Shown here: in pieces, positions 1 to 5,191 of the stretch
How the letters are laid out: the number at the start of each line of letters is the position of its first letter
Numbering within the stretch: position 1 is the stretch's first letter
Source: Acidobacteriaceae bacterium
GTDB taxonomy: Bacteria; Acidobacteriota; Terriglobia; Terriglobales; Acidobacteriaceae
DNA length: 8,518 bases
NCBI GenBank assembly: GCA_003164255.1
Contig: PLST01000616.1
Location: 9,208 to 17,725, forward strand
Reading direction: 5' to 3'
Position numbers and translations under genes: made by a program
The notes under the pieces: generated by a model
Told to the model about the DNA's origin: nothing
Databases searched by the model: none
The model's input: only the letters and a program-made list of their open reading frames with translations

Positions 1-1
1 C

Positions 2-802
2 AAGAACGGCGGCGCGTGGATGGACAACTTTGTCGGCCAGTCGAAGTTGCTGGGCACGCTGCCCGTGGTCTACAACGTAGCCAACTTCTCCAAGCCCACC
101 GCCGGCGAACCGGCGTTGCTCAGCTTCGACGACGTGACCACGATGTTTCACGAGTTCGGCCACGCGCTCCACGGCATGTTTGCCGACACCATGTATCCCA
201 CGCTCAGCGGGACGCAGACTCCGCGCGATTTTGTTGAGTTTCCCTCGCAGTTCAATGAGCATTGGGCCAGCGACCGGGCGGTGTTTCCGCATTATGCAAA
301 GCACTACAAAACCGGTGAGCCTATGCCTGCGGAGCTGGTCGCGAAACTTGAGAAATCAGCAACCTTCAACCAGGGATACAAGCTCACCGAGTTGCTGGCC
401 GCCGCGCAACTTGACATGCAGTGGCACACGCTCGAGGACGATTCCAAACTCCAGGACCCCGACAAATTTGAATCCGAAGCGCTGAGCATGAAGTGGCTGG
501 CGCTCCCAACCGTTCCTCCGCGCTACCGCTCCAGCTACTTCATGCACATCTGGGGCAACGGTTATCAGGCCGGCTACTACGCCTATCTCTGGTGCGAAAT
601 GCTCGACGACGACGCCTATCAATGGTTTGAAGATCATGGCGGACTCACGCGGGCCAATGGAGACCGCTTCCGCCGCATGATTCTTTCGCGAGGCAACACG
701 TCAGACCTGGACCAGCTATACAAAGCGTGGCTGGGCGCCGAGCCGGGAATTGCACCCATGCTCAAGGCGCGCGGACTGGAGCAGCGAGCGCCGGCAAAGT
801 AA
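2..802 (+). CDS. M3 family zinc oligopeptidase (Dcp/oligopeptidase A type), 5' partial
   Basis: This is the C-terminal 266 residues of an M3 metallopeptidase. The reading frame is already open at base 2, six codons before the first ATG at 20, and family members are about 650-700 residues, so most of the gene lies upstream. The zinc motif HEFGH is at visible residues 50-54, and the third zinc ligand fits the Glu in FVEFPSQ, 25 residues after the second His, the usual M3 spacing. The segment HIWGNGYQAGYYAYLW matches the conserved substrate-binding His/Tyr region near the C-terminus, and the end (ILSRGN to LKARGL) has the normal family form. These enzymes degrade short peptides, Dcp by removing C-terminal dipeptides. 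I cannot separate Dcp from oligopeptidase A without the N-terminus or a signal-peptide check, so location is open. The stop TAA (800-802) also begins the box in front of the next gene. Confidence 0.93.
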   Translation, partial: KNGGAWMDNFVGQSKLLGTLPVVYNVANFSKPTAGEPALLSFDDVTTMFHEFGHALHGMFADTMYPTLSGTQTPRDFVEFPSQFNEHWASDRAVFPHYAKHYKTGEPMPAELVAKLEKSATFNQGYKLTELLAAAQLDMQWHTLEDDSKLQDPDKFESEALSMKWLALPTVPPRYRSSYFMHIWGNGYQAGYYAYLWCEMLDDDAYQWFEDHGGLTRANGDRFRRMILSRGNTSDLDQLYKAWLGAEPGIAPMLKARGLEQRAPAK

Positions 803-805
803 ACT
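800..805 (+). promoter_or_regulatory. -10-like box TAAACT, possible leaderless promoter for the rhodanese gene
   Basis: TAAACT occupies -12 to -7 relative to the ATG at 812, exactly where a -10 element would lie if transcription began at the start codon. No Shine-Dalgarno is visible before this ATG. The same hexamer lies at the same distance before the GTG at 6863. I see no good -35 hexamer. The box begins with the TAA stop of the upstream peptidase gene. The promoter role is inferred. Confidence 0.4.
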
Positions 806-811
806 GAATGC

Positions 812-1135
812 ATGCTGGACTTCGAGATTTCTGCCGCCGCCGCAGCAGCGCTGCTTAAGGAAAAAGGAGCGCGCCTGATCGATGTGCGCGAACCGTGGGA
901 ATTCGCAACCGCGCACATTGAAGGCAGTGTGCCCATCCCCATGGGCGAAGTGCCCTCGCGCGCCCATCAGGAACTGGACCCCGAAGAGCCGTTGGTCGTG
1001 GTCTGTCATCACGGCGTCCGCTCAATGAACGTAACCGTGTGGCTGCGCAACCAGGGCTTCGAAAACGCGCAGTCCCTGCGCGGCGGCATCGACGCCTGGT
1101 CGGTCGAAGTCGATCCGAAGGTCGCGCGTTACTGA
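812..1135 (+). CDS. single-domain rhodanese-like sulfurtransferase
   Basis: This 107-residue protein is one complete rhodanese domain, like GlpE or PspE. The conserved IDVREPWEF block is at residues 23-31, the active-site loop CHHGVRS at 65-71 with the persulfide-forming Cys65, and the closing motif LRGGIDAW at 89-96. Such proteins move sulfane sulfur from thiosulfate or persulfide donors to thiol or cyanide acceptors. I see no signal peptide, so it is probably cytoplasmic. The start at 812 gives the usual length. The ATG at 808 is in another frame. The gap to the upstream peptidase is only 9 bp, so co-transcription is possible, but the upstream TAAACT and the lack of a Shine-Dalgarno also allow its own leaderless transcript. 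The loop is a normal six-residue sulfurtransferase type, so activity is likely. The natural acceptor cannot be told from sequence. Confidence 0.92.
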   Translation: MLDFEISAAAAAALLKEKGARLIDVREPWEFATAHIEGSVPIPMGEVPSRAHQELDPEEPLVVVCHHGVRSMNVTVWLRNQGFENAQSLRGGIDAWSVEVDPKVARY

Positions 1136-1199
1136 TCCTGATCCGCAAATGAACAGCGATTTGTTACTGTCCTGATTGCGAAAACCTTGACGGAGCCAT

Positions 1200-1216
1200 T
1201 GACACTCATCGTGTCA
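1200..1216 (+). promoter_or_regulatory. 17-bp operator-like palindrome overlapping a TTGACA hexamer
   Basis: TGACAC-TCATC-GTGTCA is a perfect inverted repeat with 6-bp arms and a 5-bp spacer, in the gap between the rhodanese and cupin genes. It overlaps TTGACA at 1199-1204, a perfect -35 hexamer, but no acceptable -10 lies 16-19 bp downstream. It looks like a binding site for a dimeric regulator. No regulator gene is in the window, and the palindrome could be chance. Confidence 0.3.
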
Positions 1217-1278
1217 TTCCGGGGCCTGGCCGGCCTCAACTCTGATGTACAAGAAAACTCTGAGACGGAGCATCCTGT

Positions 1279-1644
1279 ATGACGGTCAAAATCAATCTGG
1301 TCGAGAAATTTGGCTTATTCAACGAACATTGGCGGCCAAAGGTAATTGCCAATTTGAACGGGCAAGAAATCAAGATCATCAAGGCGCAAGGAGAGTTCCC
1401 CTGGCACCATCACGAGAACGAAGACGAGTTCTTCATGGTTTGGAAGGGACAATTTCGCGTCGAATTCAGAGACCGCATTGTCCGCCTGGGGCCTGGCGAA
1501 TGCCTGGTAGTGCCACGCGGGATGGAGCATCGGACGTGCGCCGATGAAGAAGCCGAGGTTCTTTGTTTCGAGCCGGGAGGCGTGTTGAACACCGGCAATA
1601 TCGCAGACGACATATTCACCGCACCCAGCGGGGTAAAAATCTGA
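1279..1644 (+). CDS. small single-domain cupin protein
   Basis: This 121-residue protein is a single cupin barrel. Motif 1 appears as HHHENEDE: His43 and His45, then Glu50, then Gly57, close to the G(X)5HXH(X)3-4E(X)6G pattern. Motif 2 is GECLVVPRGMEH (73-84), giving the fourth metal ligand His84. All four expected metal ligands are present, so it should bind a divalent metal. It resembles the small mannose-6-phosphate isomerase-like cupins, whose reactions are mostly unknown. I do not assign a substrate. The start ATG follows GACGGAG at 1264-1270 with an 8-nt gap, a fair ribosome binding site. The 143-bp gap upstream separates it from the rhodanese, and a 99-bp gap separates it from the peptidase downstream, so it may be transcribed alone. 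Confidence 0.88.
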   Translation: MTVKINLVEKFGLFNEHWRPKVIANLNGQEIKIIKAQGEFPWHHHENEDEFFMVWKGQFRVEFRDRIVRLGPGECLVVPRGMEHRTCADEEAEVLCFEPGGVLNTGNIADDIFTAPSGVKI

Positions 1645-1693
1645 CGCATCGGAGTTGCGCGCTGCTGGCGGTTTCATGCACAGCCGTACGGCG

Positions 1694-1734
1694 CCTTCCA
1701 GGTCTATACTCTGTTTTGTCTGTTTCTTGGAAGG
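1694..1734 (+). repeat. inverted repeat covering the M20 peptidase ribosome binding site
   Basis: CCTTCCA (1694-1700) is a perfect reverse complement of TGGAAGG (1728-1734), separated by 27 nt. The second arm contains the first part of the Shine-Dalgarno AAGGAG (1731-1736) of the downstream gene. In a transcript that includes both arms, the ribosome binding site could be hidden. The long loop makes the structure weak, and a transcript starting from the TATACT box below would lack the first arm. Confidence 0.25.
1705..1710 (+). promoter_or_regulatory. possible -10 box TATACT for the M20-mobA-ABC run
   Basis: TATACT differs from the TATAAT consensus at one position. It would place the transcript start near 1717, giving a leader of about 27 nt that carries the strong AAGGAG ribosome binding site at 1731-1736. 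No -35 hexamer is recognisable at 16-18 bp upstream, so the call is weak. Confidence 0.3.
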
Positions 1735-1743
1735 AGCATTCCT

Positions 1744-3114
1744 ATGTCTTCGTCAGCAGTTGATTTTGCACTCAAAAACTATCCTCGCTTCGTTGAAGAA
1801 CTCAAGGCGCTGTTGCGCATCCCGTCCATCTCCACCTTGCCCGAGCATGCGGGTGATTGCCGTCTGGCAGCCGATTCGCTGGCCACGGAACTGAAGCGCA
1901 TCGGCATGGAGCATGTGCGTCTGATTGAAACCAAGGGCCACCCGATGGTCTATGGCGACTGGCTTCATGCCACAGGGAAACCAACCGCGCTCGTCTATGG
2001 TCACTACGACGTGCAGCCGCCCGATCCGCTGGATGAATGGCTTTCGCCGCCGTTCGAGCCCACCGAGCGCGATGGCAACATCTATGCGCGCGGCGCAGTG
2101 GACGACAAGGGACAGGTCATGGCGCAGGTCAAGGCGCTCGAGTCGTTGCTGGTTGCCACTGGAAAGCTCCCCATCAATGTGCGCGTGATCTTCGAAGGCG
2201 AAGAAGAAGTGGGCGGCGAGGGCATTGCCGATTTTGTGGCATCGAAGCCGCCGGAGTTGAAGGCTGACTTCGCCCTGGTCTCCGATACCGAGCTCTTCGC
2301 GCCCGGCCTGCCTACCTTGTGCGTGGGCCTGCGCGGCATGATCTACACCGAGCTTGAGGTGCGCAGCTCTCGTACCGATCTGCACTCCGGTGTGTACGGC
2401 GGAGCCGCTCCCAACTCCTTCGTCTCGCTGGCGCAGATTCTCGCTAAGCTCAAGGACGAAGAAGGCAAGATTCTGATTCCCGGTTTCTATGATGACGTGA
2501 TTCCGCCCAGCGCCGAAGAGCTTGCAACCTGGAAGAAGTTGCCCTTCGACGAGGAACACTATCGCATCTCCGAGGTGGGCTCGAAGCAACTGGTGGGCGA
2601 AAAAGGCTACAGCGTTCTGGAGCGCACCTGGGCAAGGCCCACGCTCGATGTACACGGCATTCCGGGCGGCTTTACCGGTGCCGGCGCCAAGACCGTGATC
2701 CCGGCCAAGGCCACGGCCAAGGTCTCCATGCGGCTGGTTCCTGGCATGACCCCGGCCAAGGCCTTCGCCCTCTACAAGAGCTTCGTTGAGAAAATTGCAC
2801 CCGCGGGTGTCGATGTTGAAGTCAGGCTGATTCACTCCGGCGATCCCTGTGTGGTTGCCGTCAACAATCCCTACATCCAGGCGGCCACGCGGGCGCTGCA
2901 CGAAGTGTGGGGCAAGGACACGGTCTTCATCCGCTCGGGCGGGTCGATTCCAATTGTCGGGGATTTTGACAGGCATCTCGGCCTGCCCAGCGTGATGATG
3001 GGCTTCGGCCTGCCGGATGACAACCTGCACGCTCCCAACGAGAAGTTTCACCTGAAAAACTTCGAATTGGGAATCATCTCGCTGATCCGGTTTATGGAGG
3101 AGGCGGCAAACTGA
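1744..3114 (+). CDS. M20 family zinc dipeptidase (carnosinase-like)
   Basis: This 456-residue protein has the full M20/ArgE-DapE-CPG2 plan: a catalytic domain interrupted by a dimerisation domain at about residues 200-380. The expected zinc ligands and catalytic residues are visible: His87 and Asp89 in GHYDV, bridging Asp120 in RGAVDDKG, the Glu pair in EGEEEVG (151-157), Asp181 in SDTE, and His429 in LHAPNE. His214 in TDLHSG fits the conserved dimerisation-domain His that completes the active site of the partner subunit. Length and motifs fit the dipeptidase subgroup related to cytosolic non-specific dipeptidase rather than DapE or ArgE. It should hydrolyse dipeptides in the cytoplasm, since no signal peptide is visible. 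AAGGAG at 1731-1736, 7 nt before the ATG, supports this start. Its stop overlaps the proposed CTG start of mobA, suggesting translational coupling. Confidence 0.93.
   Translation: MSSSAVDFALKNYPRFVEELKALLRIPSISTLPEHAGDCRLAADSLATELKRIGMEHVRLIETKGHPMVYGDWLHATGKPTALVYGHYDVQPPDPLDEWLSPPFEPTERDGNIYARGAVDDKGQVMAQVKALESLLVATGKLPINVRVIFEGEEEVGGEGIADFVASKPPELKADFALVSDTELFAPGLPTLCVGLRGMIYTELEVRSSRTDLHSGVYGGAAPNSFVSLAQILAKLKDEEGKILIPGFYDDVIPPSAEELATWKKLPFDEEHYRISEVGSKQLVGEKGYSVLERTWARPTLDVHGIPGGFTGAGAKTVIPAKATAKVSMRLVPGMTPAKAFALYKSFVEKIAPAGVDVEVRLIHSGDPCVVAVNNPYIQAATRALHEVWGKDTVFIRSGGSIPIVGDFDRHLGLPSVMMGFGLPDDNLHAPNEKFHLKNFELGIISLIRFMEEAAN
3098..3103 (+). promoter_or_regulatory. Shine-Dalgarno AGGAGG deciding a CTG start for mobA
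   Basis: AGGAGG lies inside the last codons of the M20 gene, 7 nt before CTG at 3111-3113, an optimal distance. No in-frame ATG, GTG or TTG occurs between the upstream in-frame stop (TGA 3018-3020) and the conserved nucleotide-binding loop encoded at 3159-3200, so this site best explains how translation begins. Confidence 0.6.
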
Positions 3115-3773
3115 GCCGGCCTCACCCTGCGCCCGGGGCGACCACAGAGGGATTCGTCCTCGCCGGAGGACAGTCAACCCGGATGGGCGTCGACAAGGCG
3201 CTCGTTCATTTGCGCGGGCGGCCGCTGGTCGAGCATGCGCTGGAGATTCTGCGCGGAGCGGGACTGGCGGCGTCGATCGCCGGCGCCCGCTCGACGCTGA
3301 GCGCCTTTGCAGCCGTCGTCGAGGATGTCGAGGCCGGCAAGGGACCTCTCGGTGGCATCTGCGCTGCCTTGGCTTCAACCAGTGCGCAACGGGCGGTGTT
3401 TGTGCCTGTGGATCTTCCCCTGCTGCCTTCCTCGCTCGTTGCATACCTGGTGCGCCATGCCGAGATCACTGGCCGAGCCGTCACCCTTGCGTCGGTAGCC
3501 GGGTTTACCCAGACATTTCCTGCGGTCGTCGACCGAGCGGCTTTACCCTGGCTCAAGGCCGAACTCGGCGCCGGGCGCTTAGGATGCTTTGCTGCGCTTG
3601 AGGTTGCCGCGGCAGCGTTAGGTGAGCGTGTGGGGGTAATTGCGGTCGAAGCCCTGGTTCAGTCCGGAGCGGTTTGCCATCCTGACGGCCTGCCGCCGGC
3701 TCGCTGGTTTACAAATTTGAATACGCCTGTGGATTTGAGGGGCGTTTCCAGGGAACGGGATCGCGTAAGCTGA
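3111..3773 (+). CDS. mobA: molybdenum cofactor guanylyltransferase MobA, proposed CTG start
   Basis: MobA attaches GMP from GTP to molybdopterin to make the bis-MGD form of the molybdenum cofactor, in the cytoplasm. From the CTG start the protein is 220 residues, near the family's usual 190-215. The signature loop LAGGQSTRMGVDKA is at 17-30, with Lys29 for GTP binding. GPLGG follows at 78-82, the metal-binding Asp101 is in VPVDLPLLP, and the family-typical NLNTPVDL is at 202-209. The first ATG (3183) falls inside the signature loop and would remove LAGGQSTR, so it cannot be the true start. CTG at 3111 overlaps the M20 stop as CTGA and has a strong Shine-Dalgarno. A sequencing error removing a normal start is the alternative. 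No other molybdopterin genes are in the window. Other sugar-nucleotide-type transferases share the fold, but the NLNTP motif favours MobA. Confidence 0.85.
   Translation: MSRPHPAPGATTEGFVLAGGQSTRMGVDKALVHLRGRPLVEHALEILRGAGLAASIAGARSTLSAFAAVVEDVEAGKGPLGGICAALASTSAQRAVFVPVDLPLLPSSLVAYLVRHAEITGRAVTLASVAGFTQTFPAVVDRAALPWLKAELGAGRLGCFAALEVAAAALGERVGVIAVEALVQSGAVCHPDGLPPARWFTNLNTPVDLRGVSRERDRVS
3766..3771 (+). promoter_or_regulatory. -10-like box TAAGCT before the ABC ATPase gene
   Basis: TAAGCT ends 8 nt before the ATG at 3780, slightly farther than the two TAAACT boxes (6 nt). The stretch TAAGCT-G-AAATCAG recurs almost exactly at the end of nadE (8504-8517). No Shine-Dalgarno is visible here. 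It could allow an internal leaderless start within the three-gene run. TAAGCT also occurs once inside the M20 gene (2445-2450), so the hexamer alone is not specific. Confidence 0.25.
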
Positions 3774-3779
3774 AATCAG

Positions 3780-4700
3780 ATGGCGGATTCCCCTCCCAAT
3801 CCCGCTCCGGATTCCACGGCACACGATCTCACCGGGCCCGGTCAGCCTGGCACCGACCCTTTTGGGCCCGAACCCCCTGAAACAGATATTACGGAAGCTC
3901 TCGGCAGCGAATACGCCGCGGAAGTGGAACTGCGCGCAAAATCCACCCATGGGCCGCTCATCCAGTTCAGTCACGTCAGCATCTCCTTTGATGGCCGTGC
4001 CGTGCTTGAGGACGTGAGCTTCGAGGTGGAGCGCGGACAGACGCTCTGCATTCTGGGGCGCAGTGGCGTCGGCAAGTCAGTGTCTCTGCGCCTGTTGATG
4101 GGGTTTCTAAAACCGGACTCCGGTTCGATACGAATCGAAAACGAAGAGATCACCTCCCTCGATGAAGAGGGCATGCGCGAAGTCCGCAAAAAGGTAACCA
4201 TGGTCTTTCAGAACGGCGCCCTCTTCGACTCGCTCAACGTGCGGGAGAATGTCGCGTTTCCCCTCAGGGAGCGCGGCGGGCTGGCCGAGGACCAGATCGT
4301 CCAGATCGTGGACCGGCTGATCAGCATGGTGGGCGCCGACGACGTGACCGAAAGTTTACCGGCCAGCCTCTCCACCGGGCGCAAGCGCGCTGTAGCCATT
4401 GCTCGCGCGCTGGCCGCCCAGCCTGAAATCGTTCTATATGACGAGCCTACGACGATGGTCGATCCGATCATCGCGCGCAGGCTCGGTGATCTGATTCAAC
4501 GCCTGAAAGGGCAACTGGGATTTACGAGCATTGTGGTAACCCATGACATGCGCTTTGCCGAACGCCTGGCAGACACCGTTTTGTTCCTTCACGAAGGGCG
4601 TGCGGCCTATTTTGGGCCCCTCGCCGGCTTCATCGATTCCACAGATCCGAATATCCAGCAGTTCCTCTACCTTGACGCTTACTTGTTACCTTTGGGCTGA
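3780..4700 (+). CDS. ABC transporter ATP-binding protein, MlaF-like
   Basis: This 306-residue ATPase resembles MlaF/Ttg2A, the cytoplasmic energy subunit of retrograde phospholipid (Mla) or related MCE-type importers. Walker A GRSGVGKS is at 93-100, the Q-loop Gln144 in MVFQNGALFDSLNVREN (a typical Mla sequence), Walker B IVLYDEP at 217-223, and the switch His255 in VVTHD. The signature is LSTGR (197-201) in place of LSGGQ, so the second invariant position is Thr. The D-loop region reads TTMVDP. The C-terminal DPNIQQFL also fits MlaF. About 57 residues before the ABC domain are rich in Pro, Asp and Glu and look disordered. A GTG near residue 49 could be a shorter start. The gap to mobA is 6 bp. 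No permease (MlaE) or MCE protein (MlaD) follows, so its partners are elsewhere. Function as a lipid transporter subunit is inferred from family. Confidence 0.85.
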   Translation: MADSPPNPAPDSTAHDLTGPGQPGTDPFGPEPPETDITEALGSEYAAEVELRAKSTHGPLIQFSHVSISFDGRAVLEDVSFEVERGQTLCILGRSGVGKSVSLRLLMGFLKPDSGSIRIENEEITSLDEEGMREVRKKVTMVFQNGALFDSLNVRENVAFPLRERGGLAEDQIVQIVDRLISMVGADDVTESLPASLSTGRKRAVAIARALAAQPEIVLYDEPTTMVDPIIARRLGDLIQRLKGQLGFTSIVVTHDMRFAERLADTVLFLHEGRAAYFGPLAGFIDSTDPNIQQFLYLDAYLLPLG

Positions 4701-4709
4701 AAGGTTGAT

Positions 4710-4725
4710 CTTTAGGTAACTAAAG
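4710..4725 (+). terminator. hairpin after the ABC ATPase gene, possible weak terminator
   Basis: CTTTAG-GTAA-CTAAAG is a perfect 6-bp stem closed by a GNRA-type tetraloop, starting 10 bp after the stop. It is followed by a loosely T-rich run (TTGTAGTCGATTTTCC) rather than a clean T tract, and the stem is AT-rich. Overlapping alternatives exist: CCTTT (4689-4693) with AAAGG (4700-4704), and GTTACC (4685-4690) with GGTAAC (4715-4720). Confidence 0.35.
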
Positions 4726-4773
4726 TTGTAGTCGATTTTCCTTGCGATTGGCCTGCAAACAGGGCGATGCTAA

Positions 4774-4824
4774 GGGGTGTAAGGCTTCCCGTTCTGGTTG
4801 ATGGATAACAAACTGGGAAACCCC
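4774..4824 (+). other. bulged long stem structure in the intergenic stretch
   Basis: GGGGT (4774-4778) pairs with ACCCC (4820-4824), TTCCC (4786-4790) with GGGAA (4815-4819), and GTT (4791-4793) with AAC (4811-4813). This gives up to 13 pairs with a 7-nt one-sided bulge and one unpaired T, capped by a 17-nt loop. There is no T tract on either strand, so it is not a standard terminator. It lies upstream of the TATAAT box, so it would be in read-through RNA or act as DNA. Its role is unknown. Confidence 0.3.
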
Positions 4825-4860
4825 TCCCTGGATACCGATGCAATTGCTGATAGGGCTTTG

Positions 4861-4866
4861 TATAAT
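4861..4866 (+). promoter_or_regulatory. consensus -10 box TATAAT, candidate promoter of the glycosyltransferase gene
   Basis: This is a perfect TATAAT in an AT-rich segment, preceded directly by TG. No -35 hexamer close to TTGACA is found 16-18 bp upstream. TTGCTG at 4844-4849 is only 11 bp away, too near. The transcript would start near 4873, ten bases before the large stem-loop at 4883-4920. It is the best promoter-like hexamer in the gap, but it has not been shown to be active. Confidence 0.4.
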
Positions 4867-4882
4867 TGCTTTATTGTCATTG

Positions 4883-4920
4883 ATTTCCGTTTGCGAGATT
4901 TTTTGGGGGGAAACGGAAAT
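4883..4920 (+). other. perfect 10-bp stem-loop in the putative 5' leader
   Basis: ATTTCCGTTT (4883-4892) and AAACGGAAAT (4911-4920) are exact reverse complements, separated by 18 nt that include six T then six G. No T tract follows, so it is not an intrinsic terminator in the + direction. At the start of a long leader, it could protect the RNA end or act as a regulatory switch. As DNA, it could be a large operator just downstream of the candidate promoter. No known riboswitch family was recognised. Confidence 0.5.
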
Positions 4921-5027
4921 GGTTTCGCGCTTTCATTCCTGAGATTGTGTTTAATGGATCGCTTTCGTTCGATGCAAATCGATGGCGCCGGCCTTGATTG
5001 GCAGCGGGATTTTGCGTCATCGAAGGG

Positions 5028-5043
5028 GACGGTGTATTCCGTC
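5028..5043 (+). other. small GC-rich hairpin in the putative leader
   Basis: GACGG (5028-5032) and CCGTC (5039-5043) form a perfect 5-bp stem with a 6-nt loop TGTATT. It is small, and the only reason to list it is its position in the same long leader as the larger stem-loop upstream. Confidence 0.25.
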
Positions 5044-5177
5044 ATGCTGTGTTAGGAAGAGTAAACAGGCTTCTGTCAAAAAATGTTGGGGATTTCGGCA
5101 ACGGTAGTATCGGGCTCGGCAAGACGTTATCGAATCGCAGAATTCGAATCGAAGTTCAAGGTCCTTGGTTGGCTGCA

Positions 5178-5191
5178 AACGTTCAACGTTC
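5178..5191 (+). repeat. tandem AACGTTC duplication
   Basis: AACGTTC occurs twice head to tail, and each copy contains the palindrome AACGTT. It lies 53 bp before the annotated glycosyltransferase start. It could be a regulator site or chance. Confidence 0.25.

Noticed and set aside
1134..1145. Tandem TGATCC repeat just after the rhodanese gene
   Set aside because: Two 6-bp copies only, with no link to any structure or site.
1245..1547. 100-codon + frame overlapping the cupin gene
   Set aside because: It lies in another frame of the cupin coding sequence, lacks motifs, and is Arg-rich as expected for a shadow frame.
1753..3444. 563-codon open frame on the - strand across the M20 and mobA genes
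   Set aside because: It is fully antisense to two genes with clear catalytic motifs, shows no family motif itself, and long antisense frames are common in GC-rich DNA.
3183..3773. ATG 3183 as the mobA start
   Set aside because: It would remove LAGGQSTR, the first half of the nucleotide-binding signature encoded in frame just upstream.
4919..4942. Seven-codon leader-peptide-like frame starting at the end of the large stem-loop
   Set aside because: No run of a regulatory amino acid and no terminator/antiterminator pair follows. Such short frames are frequent by chance.
4798..5055. 85-codon + frame and the overlapping 91-codon - frame (4770-5045) in the intergenic stretch
   Set aside because: The + frame begins at TTG or ATG without a ribosome binding site and runs through the structured elements. 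Neither frame shows a recognisable motif, and they overlap each other.
4741..5060. Possible cyclic di-GMP (GEMM) riboswitch before the exopolysaccharide gene
   Set aside because: Scattered fragments such as GCAAAC and GGGGACGG are present, but the conserved core blocks do not occur in the right order and spacing. No Rfam-type call can be supported by eye.
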